Assembly: GCF_038595005.1 (NCBI RefSeq)
Contig: NZ_CP151997.1
Span: forward strand, 62,001 to 126,000
Direction of reading: 5' to 3'
Length of the DNA: 64,000 nucleotides
DNA from: Chryseomicrobium sp. FSL W7-1435
Lineage (GTDB): Bacteria; Bacillota; Bacilli; Bacillales_A; Planococcaceae
The position numbers and the translations under genes were made by a program. Each line of letters opens with the position of its first letter. Within the stretch, counting starts at the first letter, position 1. The notes below the pieces were generated by a model. The model saw only the letters and a program-made list of their open reading frames with translations, made no database searches and was not told where the DNA came from. Shown piece after piece: positions 43,103-51,482 of the stretch.

Positions 43103-44410
43103 TTAGTATAGTTCTGCTAGGACTTCTTCCAACGTTTCATTTCCATGGACATCATATATTGTCATACCATCTGGCCCTGGAAGTTCAGGGTCTGCCCCGT
43201 TCATCAGTAATAACTCTGTAATTTCCAAGTTCTGAGAACTAACTGCCGTAACAAGAGCTGATGAGTAATCATCCATGAAATTCGGGTCTGCGCCTTGTTC
43301 TAATAAATATGAAACGGCCTCTGGAGAGCCACCATATATGGCGTACATCAGTGCATTGGATCCATCAGCATCTGTTGCTGACAAATCTTCTCCCTCATTT
43401 AGTGCTTGGGACAATCCCTCTATATCACCATAGTAAGCAGCCGTCATAAGTGAGGTTTCTCCCTCAACCCCCATTGTTCCGTAAGTTTCATCCACATTAA
43501 AGCCTTCTGAGAAATCAGGGGAAAAGGCAGAAGAGAATAGACCTCCGAACAAAATTGCTCCACTTGCTAGTAGCGCAATGGAACCTACGTAAATAACGCC
43601 AATTATCGCTGTAAAGATTGCCATTCCCCCAACAATTTTACCTGTGTTCGGAAAATAAGGACGTTCGCCTGTTTGGGCAAACTGGGAAATGGCTTGAATA
43701 CGCTTTGGAATACGCGGATGAGTAGAGAGCACTTCCGCAAGCCATACAAACGCATTTGACTCTGTTTCAATTTGTTGCACGTATGCATCTTCGTTTACTT
43801 CCTTATACATCCCTTTTCCCATACCTAAAAGAGTTAATGCGCGTTTGGCAGCTGTGGGATTTTGGATCATATAGGCCGCATGACGATCACATGTATACTC
43901 ACAAGACCGACTATACGCCTGTGCAAGGAATGGGATAAACCCAGCCGGTAATATTAATAGGTTCTTCCATACATGCCGACGTTTCACATGAGCTAATTCA
44001 TGAGCAATAATGAAGTCCAACTCATCTTGACCTTGCTCTCGGGCAAGTTCAAATACCTCTGAGTAAAGCACTACCATATCACGCCCTAAAAATCTTGTGG
44101 CAAATGCATTCAGTGCCCCCTCAGATTGAACGACAAAAATGTCAGGTGTTTTTGACAACCCCATGTCTCTAGCCAGTTGCTGCGTACGAGCATATACGTC
44201 GGGAAATTGGTTCTGATGAATCCGGACACCATTTCCTCGAATAGATCCTAGCATCATTAGCTGTATGTAGATTAAAATAGCAAAAATAATGAGAGCGATA
44301 GGTATACCGATTAGAGATACTATTACCGCGATGTAAATGAGCACACTAAAAATAATGCTAATGACAAAATAAACAGTTTCACGACTTGATTGAATTTGAC
44401 TGGACTGCAT
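43103..44410 (-). CDS. Membrane M48 metallopeptidase fused to ankyrin repeats
   Basis: 435 residues. Two N-terminal membrane helices, then an M48 (HtpX/Ste24-like) domain with the zinc motif IIAHELAHVKRRH and the third ligand region CDRHAAYM, a further membrane segment pair around 265-295, and a C-terminal ankyrin region of three or four repeats (TSLMTAAYYGDIEGLSQAL, SNALMYAIYGGSPEAVSYLLEQGADPN, SALVTAVSSQNLEITELLLMNGADPE). Ankyrin repeats on a membrane M48 protease suggest substrate recognition by protein-protein contact. AAGGAGG lies before the ATG. Monocistronic. Confidence 0.9.
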   Translation of the reverse strand: MQSSQIQSSRETVYFVISIIFSVLIYIAVIVSLIGIPIALIIFAILIYIQLMMLGSIRGNGVRIHQNQFPDVYARTQQLARDMGLSKTPDIFVVQSEGALNAFATRFLGRDMVVLYSEVFELAREQGQDELDFIIAHELAHVKRRHVWKNLLILPAGFIPFLAQAYSRSCEYTCDRHAAYMIQNPTAAKRALTLLGMGKGMYKEVNEDAYVQQIETESNAFVWLAEVLSTHPRIPKRIQAISQFAQTGERPYFPNTGKIVGGMAIFTAIIGVIYVGSIALLASGAILFGGLFSSAFSPDFSEGFNVDETYGTMGVEGETSLMTAAYYGDIEGLSQALNEGEDLSATDADGSNALMYAIYGGSPEAVSYLLEQGADPNFMDDYSSALVTAVSSQNLEITELLLMNGADPELPGPDGMTIYDVHGNETLEEVLAELY

Positions 44411-44545
44411 GTTTTTTCCTCCTTTTTTACTTTTTTAGAATAGCATGGTGTCCAGGAAAAATCACCCCTATTTTCGACATATTCTAACAATTAATTTTTT
44501 CAAAATTCACCATTATCAATTAATCAATATTTTTTGATGAAATAG

Positions 44546-44574
44546 TTGACATGCACCTTAAGGGGTCGTATGAT
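44546..44574 (+). promoter_or_regulatory. SigA promoter of the ArsR gene
   Basis: TTGACA (44546-44551), exact 17-base spacer, TATGAT (44569-44574). ATCAA-N6-TTGAT (about 44580-44595) just downstream is a candidate operator; its reverse strand reads AATCAAATT, a word repeated before the next two small genes. Confidence 0.75.
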
Positions 44575-44618
44575 GAGTATATCAAGGAAATTTGATTGAA
44601 TATTAGAAGGTGAATTCG

Positions 44619-44936
44619 ATGCAAGAATCGACATACTGCACGCTCTCTTCTGATACACTTGCTACTTTTGAGAAAAAGTTTAAAGCAATTAGTGATCAGA
44701 AACGTCTGCAAATTTTAAACATCTTATCGAATAAAGGTGCCATGTGTGTAGGGGACCTTGCTCCGCTTGTGGACATGACACAATCTAAGTTATCTTATCA
44801 TCTAAAAATTCTTTTAGACGCTGATCTTCTAATGCGAGAAACAAGCGGTACATGGAGTTTTTATGAATTGAATCAGCACGAGCTGAATCAACTTCTCTCA
44901 GATGAGTTATGCTGCCTATTCAAACCGGAAAACTAA
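44619..44936 (+). CDS. ArsR/SmtB-family transcriptional repressor
   Basis: 105 residues. Winged helix: FKAISDQKRLQILNIL, then AMCVGDLAPLVDMTQSKLSYHLKILLDADLL and a wing with GTWSFYEL. The arsenic-sensor ELCVCDL motif is altered to AMCVGDL, retaining one cysteine; further cysteines lie at the N-terminus (TYCTL) and C-terminus (ELCCLF), which could form a different thiol metal or metalloid site. ATG at 44619 has AGAAGG eight bases upstream. No ars efflux or reductase gene is nearby; instead three tiny genes follow in the same direction, so they are the likely regulon. Confidence 0.88.
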   Translation: MQESTYCTLSSDTLATFEKKFKAISDQKRLQILNILSNKGAMCVGDLAPLVDMTQSKLSYHLKILLDADLLMRETSGTWSFYELNQHELNQLLSDELCCLFKPEN

Positions 44937-45006
44937 TTTTCGGTTGTGCTTTTAATCAAATTGTCTTGTTTAATTAATAATTCAAACAATTTAGGAGGAA
45001 TTTCAA

Positions 45007-45162
45007 ATGATGAATGTATATACAATGCAACAATCTGTGAAAGATCACCAAGACTCCGTCCAATTTTTAGCACAGCAACGTTTGAGTAACCAAACAGCAG
45101 CTCACTCTAAAACACGTTCATGGACTAGCTGGTTTTCAATCAAATCTAATCGTTCGGCTTAA
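45007..45162 (+). CDS. Tiny protein A of the ArsR cluster, 51 aa
   Basis: AGGAGG lies eight bases before ATG at 45007. The product starts MMNVYTMQQSVKDHQDSVQF and ends SWTSWFSIKSNRSA. It is clearly related to the next small protein: MMN-YT, a Q-rich middle (QQRL), and a Ser/Trp/Lys tail. No signal peptide, no cysteine. The 40 bases before its ribosome site are almost the same as those before the next gene (ATCAAATTGTCTTGTTTAAT). Not recognised as any known family. Confidence 0.72.
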   Translation: MMNVYTMQQSVKDHQDSVQFLAQQRLSNQTAAHSKTRSWTSWFSIKSNRSA

Positions 45163-45229
45163 TTTTTTTACAGCTTTTATCAAATTGTCTTGTTTAATTA
45201 AAAATTCACACAATAATGGAGGAATAACA

Positions 45230-45394
45230 ATGATGAATTATTATACAATTGGAGAATCAATGAAAGAACAACAAAATGAGGTGGCTTTCCACATAAATCA
45301 ACGTTTGGAAAACACAACTTCTTCATCTACAACGAAAGTTACTGGATTTTCAAAATGGAACATTTTCAAATCCACTCAAAAATCAATCGCATAA
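45230..45394 (+). CDS. Tiny protein B of the ArsR cluster, 54 aa
   Basis: GGAGG lies seven bases before ATG at 45230. Starts MMNYYTIGESMKEQQNEVAF and ends SKWNIFKSTQKSIA; parallels protein A over its length (MMN-YT, INQRL versus AQQRL, W..FK.. basic tail). An upstream in-frame ATG at 45185 lies in the duplicated leader and is rejected. Evidently a tandem duplicate of A, diverged to low identity while the leader remained similar. Confidence 0.72.
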   Translation: MMNYYTIGESMKEQQNEVAFHINQRLENTTSSSTTKVTGFSKWNIFKSTQKSIA

Positions 45395-45397
45395 TCT

Positions 45398-45496
45398 ATG
45401 CGAATTAGTCGTTCAGATGAAATGTCTTCCCCGTCTCAGAAAACATCTTTAGTCAGATATCTCTGGAATACTATTAAGAATAAATTTAAAAAGTAA
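45398..45496 (+). CDS. Possible tiny protein C, 32 aa, coupled to B
   Basis: ATG is three bases after the stop of B, without its own Shine-Dalgarno, so translation would depend on coupling. The product ends SLVRYLWNTIKNKFKK, a cationic amphipathic-looking helix with the same Trp/Lys character as the tails of A and B. Its stop codon sits directly before the terminator. Could be a decayed third copy rather than a functional gene. Confidence 0.4.
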   Translation: MRISRSDEMSSPSQKTSLVRYLWNTIKNKFKK

Positions 45497-45497
45497 A

Positions 45498-45530
45498 AAA
45501 TCCCTTTCACCCAGGTAGGTGAAGGGATTT
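45498..45530. terminator. Bidirectional terminator
   Basis: AAATCCCTTTCACC pairs with GGTGAAGGGATTT (45498-45512 and 45518-45530), followed by TTTTT on the plus strand and TTTTTTAC on the minus strand. It closes the ArsR cluster and psiE. Confidence 0.9.
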
Positions 45531-45968
45531 TTTTTGAGGCTGTACAGGATCTGGTCGTTCCCTCGGTGTCATGTTGATAATAAAGTAACTACCTATTAAG
45601 ATAAAAATAACTAAGGCATTCAATAAGGTATGCACTGGGTTATCATGCTCTACTATGATGACACGGGTCATAGCTGTAATCCCGATGTATAAGAAATAGC
45701 GCAATGGAAAATGGTAATCTTCTTTAAAATACTTCACAATCATTGCGATGAATTCAAAGTACAGAAAGAATAAGAGGATGTCTGCTAGAAACAATTTATA
45801 GCTGTAAGACTCCATTGTCCATAATAGCTGAATAAATTCTACCAAAGAACGCATCAACAAAAATGACAAGGTGATGGCTAGACCAATCAATGCAATGTTT
45901 AAAAACACTTGCAAAACTTTAGGTACCATCACAGCAAGTGGTGTAGCTTCTGGGAAAGGTCGTCTCAT
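45507..45968 (-). CDS. psiE: PsiE-family membrane protein
   Basis: 153 residues, four membrane helices. The segments VLQVFLNIALIGLAITLSFLL, FLYFEFIAMIVKYFKEDYHFPLRYFLYIGITAMTR and VHTLLNALVIFILIGSYFII fit PsiE (phosphate-starvation-inducible E), a family with no known biochemical function. ATG at 45968 has GAGGAGG seven bases upstream. Stop codon lies in the shared terminator. Confidence 0.87.
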   Translation of the reverse strand: MRRPFPEATPLAVMVPKVLQVFLNIALIGLAITLSFLLMRSLVEFIQLLWTMESYSYKLFLADILLFFLYFEFIAMIVKYFKEDYHFPLRYFLYIGITAMTRVIIVEHDNPVHTLLNALVIFILIGSYFIINMTPRERPDPVQPQKKSLHLPG

Positions 45969-46189
45969 CTCAATTCCTCCTCTACTCAACTATACACGGC
46001 TTCTATAAAGAAATTTTGAACTACATGTAAACTTTCCTAACATTTCATTGATTAGTCTAGTTATACGCTGTCCCAACCCTTTCGTCAATCATTATTTATG
46101 GTAAGCGTTTCCAATTTGATAGGGTTTTGCAATACATGTTCTGCTGCTACTGGTATACTCCAATAATGTATGAAAAGGAGGGAATTCGC

Positions 46190-46759
46190 ATGATTACATT
46201 TGGCTTTGCAGATTTTATTTCTCTCGTTATTTCAGCTTTCATTATTTTGCCTATTGTCGTTTTTATACGAGAATCTGGCTATGTGATTGCTGGTATGCTA
46301 TTCGGTATTAAAAACCCCCGAATTACTATCGGTACGGGGCCACGACTTGTTCGAGTCGGGATGATTGATATTCGCAAATATTACCACCTGTATAGTTGGT
46401 TCTCTTATGATGATTTGACACATAAAAGCAAGTGGATTTATGTTTGCATCTACTCAGCTCCAATACTTACAAATATAGTCGTAGGTATCACTCTAAACTT
46501 GCTAATCGTGAATGATGTGCTGGAAGGGATGTCCTCTTTTTGGGACCGTTTTATATTTTATATCTTCTATTATGTTCTGTTTGATGTCGTGCCTATGCGC
46601 ACTTTAAATGGGAAACCAAATAACGGGATGATCATTTATGAAATGATCCGCTATGGAAAACGGACGGATTTTTGTCCCGAACCTTTTTTACCCTCCACCA
46701 CGGATACGGAGGAAGAGATAAAAAATCAGGACAAGCCTGCTAAAAACAAAAAAAACTAA
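46190..46759 (+). CDS. Degenerate M50 (site-2 protease-like) membrane protein
   Basis: 189 residues, four membrane helices and a lysine-rich tail. FIRESGYVIAGMLFGIKNPRITIGTGPRLV aligns by eye with the first helix of M50 proteases (HExGHxxAA..FGI....IGFGP), but both zinc histidines are replaced (R and Y). The second M50 motif (NxxPxxxLDG) appears as FDVVPMRTLNGK, where the metal-binding Asp is Asn. So the fold may be kept while catalysis is lost. ATG at 46190 has AAGGAGGG seven bases upstream. A near-cre word (GGTAAGCGTTTCCA) lies at 46100-46113. Confidence 0.75.
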   Translation: MITFGFADFISLVISAFIILPIVVFIRESGYVIAGMLFGIKNPRITIGTGPRLVRVGMIDIRKYYHLYSWFSYDDLTHKSKWIYVCIYSAPILTNIVVGITLNLLIVNDVLEGMSSFWDRFIFYIFYYVLFDVVPMRTLNGKPNNGMIIYEMIRYGKRTDFCPEPFLPSTTDTEEEIKNQDKPAKNKKN

Positions 46760-46821
46760 CAGACAAATACTGCCTCCTGCCGTATACTTTTCACAACAGG
46801 GAATGGAAAGTATCCAAAAAA

Positions 46822-49263
46822 ATGGAGGTGGCTCTGCTGGAAAAGCCTATCATTCGTCAAAACACAGATATTGAGTTACTTGCGCAGATGCTAGACCATG
46901 TAACCGACCTCGTATTTCTGATGAAAGTTCAAAAAGATGAGTTTGTATATCAATTTATTAATAAAAAAGCTCGGCAAATTCTAGGATTAAACGATTATAC
47001 ACTTGGCAAAACTATTCTCGTTGCGCACGCTGAAGAAAAGTCAGTTCCTTTACACCAAGCTTATTCACGTGTTGTGCAGTCACATCAACCCATCACCTTT
47101 CGTCAAAGAGTCCAAACGCCTACTGGGCTCTTCACTGGTGAAAGTAAACTGACACCACTGTTTAACGAAGATGGCCTAGTCACCTTTATATTAGGTGTAG
47201 TTCAAGATGTTTCAACCTTGCAACAGAGTGAAGATGATTTAGCCATGTCTCGTCAAATTGAACAGTTAAATCAAATTCGTATGCAGTCTTTCATTAATTA
47301 TAATGGGCGCGCGGTCTATGAATTAAATTCAGAGGGGCAATTCATTCAGTTGAATGCGATGGCACTTGAAATTACTGGCTATTCACGAGAAGAACTATTA
47401 AATTACGGTTTTGCCTCCATCATTCATCCGGATTTCATAGACTTAACATACAGTAAGTTCTTGCGAGGATTTAACGGGGTGTATGAAGACTATTATACGA
47501 AGATCTTACATAAAGATGGGCATTCTGTTGATATCCATATCACCAATATCCCAATCGTTATAGATGGAGTGGTGGAGTCCCTAGTCGGCATCGGCATGGA
47601 TGTCACGGATGATATCCAATTAAAAGAAGAAGCAGAATTGAATAGACAACGCTATAAATCCTTATTTGATTTACATCCAGCCGGTATTATTGCCTACGAT
47701 TTGCAAGGAAAGCTCGTCGACGGCAATTTTGCGGCATCTTCCATTACAGGCTACCAGTTTCAAGATGCTTCTGAACGGGAATTCCAAAGTTTTATACTCC
47801 CGGCTTATTCCGAAAGTACAAATCAAGCATTTATCGATTCTGTAGAACAACAACGAGCCATCCATCATGAGACAGCTATTTATCATAAAGAAGGACATGT
47901 GATTTATCTATCTGTTGTAAACATTCCTATTAGTGTTAATGGACAAATTGTTGGTGCCTACGGTGTGTTTAAAGACATCTCGCGTGAGAAAGAATTAGAT
48001 TTAGTACTAACCGAAAAAAATCGGGATCTTGAGACTCTTTGGAATACCGCTATCAATCCTATTTTTCAGTTGAAGTTAGATGGTACGGTGTCTCGTGTCA
48101 ATCCCGCATTCTGCCAATTGTTCGAGTATGAAGAACAAGAAATCATCCACACCTTGCGCAAAATCGTTCCTGAACATCTTACGCAAGAGATGGAAATTTT
48201 GCAGCAGCGACTGGATCATTTTGAGTCAATTGAATCTTACGAGACTCAGCGGATTACAAAGTCAGGAAAAGTGTTAGACATTTTAGCCTCTTATACCCCT
48301 GTCTATGATGAGGATGGATCACCTACAGGAGTTCACGTCGTCTATAACAACATTACCAATCTAAAAAATACACAACGCGAATTAGATCAGAGCCGTGAAA
48401 AGTATAAAGTCATCACAGAACATGCCTTTGATATTATTAAAGTTTTCAATCGCAACGGACGAGCGGATTACATATCTCCTTCGGCCTTTCCATTATTAGG
48501 ATATGAACCAAGTGAATGCATAGGACAACGATTTACTCAATTTGTCCATCCAGAAGATCGGGCAGTTGTACAAGAACACCTCCAGCTTTTGCTTTCTACA
48601 AACAAGCATTCGACAATGGAAATTCGTATGAAGCATAAGCAAGGCCATTATATATGGATGGAAGTCGTAACCAGTCCCGTGATTGAACGTGGCCGCGTCA
48701 TGAACATCATTACCATCTCTCGAGATATCTCGGAACGCTATCAAATGCAAAAAGCCCTTCAACAAATGGCTTATTATGATCATTTATCAGGCTTACCAAA
48801 TCGACGAGCTTTTGATGATAAGCTTCAAGAATTAGTCGACCAACCCCTAACTGAAAGCGGGATTGCCCTTCTCATTATTGATGGAAATCAGTTTAAGAGA
48901 ATTAACGATACTTACGGACACGATGCCGGAGACGCTGTCATTGCTGAAATGGCACAACGGTTAACGGAAAGCGTTCACGTGCAGAACATGGTTGCTCGTC
49001 TAGGTGGAGATGAAATAGGAATTCTATTAGAGGGAATACGCTCTCGTAAACAAGTAGAAGTTGTAGTTCACCGTATTTTACATGCTTTTACTCATAAGTT
49101 TATGTATAAACAAAATGAGATTGATATACAAGTCGCTATTGGTATTTCTATGTATCCAACAGATGCACAGGATAAAAAAGCACTCTTTATTGCTGCTGAT
49201 AATGCGCTTTACAAATCGAAAAAAACGCATATAACTAGTTTTACATTCTATGAAGATTTATAA
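46822..49263 (+). CDS. Five-PAS diguanylate cyclase (PAS5-GGDEF)
   Basis: 813 residues, no membrane segments. Five consecutive PAS domains (roughly 18-135, 150-272, 278-395, 400-520, 525-645), each ending with a PAC-like motif (e.g. GVVQDVS, GIGMDVTD, GVFKDISRE, ISRDISE), then a GGDEF domain with DHLSGLPNRR, DGNQFKRINDTYGHD and GGDEI in place of GGDEF. The Asp/Glu of the active site are kept, so activity is likely. The start is uncertain: ATG at 46822 has no good ribosome site, whereas GGAGG inside the frame (46824-46828) is placed ideally for CTG at 46837. Confidence 0.88.
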   Translation: MEVALLEKPIIRQNTDIELLAQMLDHVTDLVFLMKVQKDEFVYQFINKKARQILGLNDYTLGKTILVAHAEEKSVPLHQAYSRVVQSHQPITFRQRVQTPTGLFTGESKLTPLFNEDGLVTFILGVVQDVSTLQQSEDDLAMSRQIEQLNQIRMQSFINYNGRAVYELNSEGQFIQLNAMALEITGYSREELLNYGFASIIHPDFIDLTYSKFLRGFNGVYEDYYTKILHKDGHSVDIHITNIPIVIDGVVESLVGIGMDVTDDIQLKEEAELNRQRYKSLFDLHPAGIIAYDLQGKLVDGNFAASSITGYQFQDASEREFQSFILPAYSESTNQAFIDSVEQQRAIHHETAIYHKEGHVIYLSVVNIPISVNGQIVGAYGVFKDISREKELDLVLTEKNRDLETLWNTAINPIFQLKLDGTVSRVNPAFCQLFEYEEQEIIHTLRKIVPEHLTQEMEILQQRLDHFESIESYETQRITKSGKVLDILASYTPVYDEDGSPTGVHVVYNNITNLKNTQRELDQSREKYKVITEHAFDIIKVFNRNGRADYISPSAFPLLGYEPSECIGQRFTQFVHPEDRAVVQEHLQLLLSTNKHSTMEIRMKHKQGHYIWMEVVTSPVIERGRVMNIITISRDISERYQMQKALQQMAYYDHLSGLPNRRAFDDKLQELVDQPLTESGIALLIIDGNQFKRINDTYGHDAGDAVIAEMAQRLTESVHVQNMVARLGGDEIGILLEGIRSRKQVEVVVHRILHAFTHKFMYKQNEIDIQVAIGISMYPTDAQDKKALFIAADNALYKSKKTHITSFTFYEDL

Positions 49264-49272
49264 GACGTGCAA

Positions 49273-49298
49273 AAAGCGATGACGCCGGTCATCGCTTT
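49273..49298. terminator. Bidirectional terminator
   Basis: AAGCGATGAC/GTCATCGCTT with GCCG loop (49273-49298) followed by TTTTTTG; the minus strand has TTTTTGC. Ends the GGDEF gene and the convergent pxp operon. Confidence 0.9.
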
Positions 49299-49303
49299 TT
49301 TTG

Positions 49304-49954
49304 TTACTCAAATAATGTAGGTAATTGATTGAACAATGTATAGCCACCCACTGTTCCACCTACCAATGTCACAATAGCTAGCACGTCGATTTGGGTTGGA
49401 GCAAATGTACGCAGCACCGCTTCTCCAACCGGAGGATTTGATTGAAATACTACGTATAGGACTAAACCAATCATCACAAATCCAAGAACTTGTGTGAATT
49501 TATCCATTAACAGCCCTGCTTCTTTCACCAAGAAGATCGCTATGGCAATAGCAGCACTTATGAGCGCCCCGGTAATAGGTGATAGGCCTGACAATACATT
49601 TAAGCCCAGGCCTGCCCCACCAATATTCCCGATATTAAAAGCAATTCCTCCTAATACAATCAGTCCGGCTAGTAAATAGCCCAGTCCTGGATACACTGCA
49701 TTTGCCACGTCTTGCGCTCGCTTTTCTGCCACAATCAAGATACGCCAAATATTCGTTTGGGCACCAATATCAAGTAAAATCGATATTAAAATAACAAATC
49801 CAAAACTTGCAGCAAGCTGTTGTGTAAATACGGTGGTTTGTGTTAGAAATCCTGGTCCTATGGCCGAAGTAGCCATTAAGAACGCTGCACCTAATAATAC
49901 ACTTCTGGTTTTCTTTTGTTCTTGTTGTGCCAATGAGACTCCTTGATCTTTCAT
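49304..49954 (-). CDS. ycsG: YcsG-like NRAMP-family transporter with apparent internal deletion
   Basis: 216 residues where YcsG proteins are about 400. Residues 20-200 match the first half of the family very well (GAAFLMATSAIGPGFLTQTTVF, AFNIGNIGGAGLGLNVL, TLVGGTVGG), but after GGTVGGY the sequence jumps to TLFNQLPTLFE and stops, a string that resembles the extreme C-terminus of full-length homologues as I remember them. This suggests an in-frame deletion of the second half rather than a simple stop. Only about six membrane helices remain, so transport is doubtful. In B. subtilis ycsG belongs to the same operon as pxpA. ATG at 49954 used. Confidence 0.75.
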   Translation of the reverse strand: MKDQGVSLAQQEQKKTRSVLLGAAFLMATSAIGPGFLTQTTVFTQQLAASFGFVILISILLDIGAQTNIWRILIVAEKRAQDVANAVYPGLGYLLAGLIVLGGIAFNIGNIGGAGLGLNVLSGLSPITGALISAAIAIAIFLVKEAGLLMDKFTQVLGFVMIGLVLYVVFQSNPPVGEAVLRTFAPTQIDVLAIVTLVGGTVGGYTLFNQLPTLFE

Positions 49955-49966
49955 GTTCCTCATCTC

Positions 49967-50722
49967 CTAAACGTGCCGAATAGTAATTCCCAATCGAGTA
50001 AATAAAGAATGAATAGCTCGGGCAAATTCTACAGCATATGGACCATCTCCATGAAGACAAATGGTATCTGCTTTAATTGGGACTGATTCTCCAAGTCGCG
50101 TTTCGACGACTCCATCGAAAACCATGCGCTCTACATGTATAAGTGCTTCTTTCAAATCCTCAATAACAGCATCTGCGTGCGTTCGAGGAGTTAATGAACC
50201 GTCTGATTCATAACGTCGATCCGCAAATACTTCTTGGGAAAGAGACATACCGTGTTTTTCAGCCGCTTCTACCCATGCACTTCCTGCAAGACCGACTACA
50301 GTAAGCTTGTCATCACAAGACTTAATTGCTTGGACAATAGCATCTGCCAGTAGCGGTTGACGTGCTGCCATATTGTAAAGTGCACCGTGCGCTTTAACAT
50401 GACGGACAGTCGTCCCACAGCTTTTAGCGACGGCTTGTAATGCACCCACTTGATAGACCGTGTAATCAAATGCCTCCTGGGGCGAAATAGTCATTTCTCT
50501 TCTTCCAAACCCTTGCAAGTCTGGTAGGCCAGGATGAGCTCCAATACTGACGTTATGCTTAGCAGCTAACTGCACCGTTTTGCGCATGACATGTGCATCT
50601 CCTGCATGAAAGCCACATGCGATGTTTGCTGAAGAGATATACGGCAAAATCGCTGTATCATCTCCCAACCTGTAAGTACCAAATGATTCTCCCATGTCAC
50701 AATTTAAATCGATAGAGCGCAT
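49967..50722 (-). CDS. pxpA: 5-oxoprolinase subunit A
   Basis: 251 residues of the LamB/YcsF family: DLNCDMGESFG, NIACGFHAGD, GAHPGLPDLQGFGRR, VRHVKAHGALYN, EVFADRRY, and CLHGDGP. With PxpB and PxpC it hydrolyses 5-oxoproline (pyroglutamate) to glutamate using ATP. AAAGGAGG sits nine bases before ATG. Overlaps the end of kipR by 26 bases. Confidence 0.95.
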   Translation of the reverse strand: MRSIDLNCDMGESFGTYRLGDDTAILPYISSANIACGFHAGDAHVMRKTVQLAAKHNVSIGAHPGLPDLQGFGRREMTISPQEAFDYTVYQVGALQAVAKSCGTTVRHVKAHGALYNMAARQPLLADAIVQAIKSCDDKLTVVGLAGSAWVEAAEKHGMSLSQEVFADRRYESDGSLTPRTHADAVIEDLKEALIHVERMVFDGVVETRLGESVPIKADTICLHGDGPYAVEFARAIHSLFTRLGITIRHV

Positions 50723-51482
50723 TGACCATTTCCTCCTTTGCTCCCAACTGGAGAGAAATTTCTCTCCCTACACTTTGTAATGCTCTTGCTAATTTTTCTA
50801 AATGCGTTTGTTCATTGAAGCGAACTTGTGGTCCAACAAAGCTTAAGCCAGCAACCACAGCTCCGTTATGATCAATTACTGGCACTGCGATAGCAGACGA
50901 ATGGGACTCTAGCTCTGAATGACTAAGTGCCCACCCACGTTCTCTCGTCTCACGTACTTTATCAAACAACTCGCTTTTTGAAAGCGGCGTTTGATCCGCA
51001 TAGGCCACGTATTGAAATTCATCTGCTAATTGCTGTTGCTCATCTTCAGTTAAATAACTGAAGATTACCCGCGGGCAGGCACCTGCATAAAGAGGTGCAC
51101 GTCTTCCAATTTGTGTGAAAACGCGAATTCTCTCTTTTGTATCTGCTTTTTCAACATAAACAGCTTCAAGACCGTCTCGCACAATCAAATTAACCGCTTC
51201 GCCGTATGTGTCTCGTAAACTTTGCATGAACGGAAAAGCCAATTCTCGTATATCTAGTCGTTCTGCAACTAGAGAACCAAACTTCAAAAAAATCAAGCCT
51301 AGCCGGTATTTATGCTCTTCACTCTTTTCTAAAAAGCCCATTTCCACCAACGTCTCTGCCATTCGATGAGCAGATGTTTTTGGTAAGCCTGTATGCTCCA
51401 TAATGTCAGCTAGGGAAGCTGTCTCTTTATCGTAGAATACATGAAGGATCTCCATAGATTTAACGACTGTTTTATTTAGCAT
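50697..51482 (-). CDS. kipR: IclR-family regulator, KipR-like
   Basis: 261 residues. N-terminal winged helix (VVKSMEILHVF, ADIMEHTGLPKTSAHRMAETLVEMGFL) and a C-terminal GAF-like effector domain (VNLIVRDGLEAVYVEKAD, RAPLYAGACPRVIFSYL, SSAIAVPVIDHNGAVVAGLSF) as in IclR proteins. In B. subtilis the IclR-type KipR represses the kip/pxp operon. Position inside the operon, between pxpC and pxpA, supports autoregulation. ATG at 51482 has GGAGG seven bases upstream and overlaps pxpC by 11 bases. Confidence 0.9.
   Translation of the reverse strand: MLNKTVVKSMEILHVFYDKETASLADIMEHTGLPKTSAHRMAETLVEMGFLEKSEEHKYRLGLIFLKFGSLVAERLDIRELAFPFMQSLRDTYGEAVNLIVRDGLEAVYVEKADTKERIRVFTQIGRRAPLYAGACPRVIFSYLTEDEQQQLADEFQYVAYADQTPLSKSELFDKVRETRERGWALSHSELESHSSAIAVPVIDHNGAVVAGLSFVGPQVRFNEQTHLEKLARALQSVGREISLQLGAKEEMVNALYRFKL

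Noticed and set aside
44619-44936. ArsR as part of an arsenic resistance operon
   Set aside because: No arsB, arsC or acr3-like gene nearby and the arsenic-binding CVC motif is altered.
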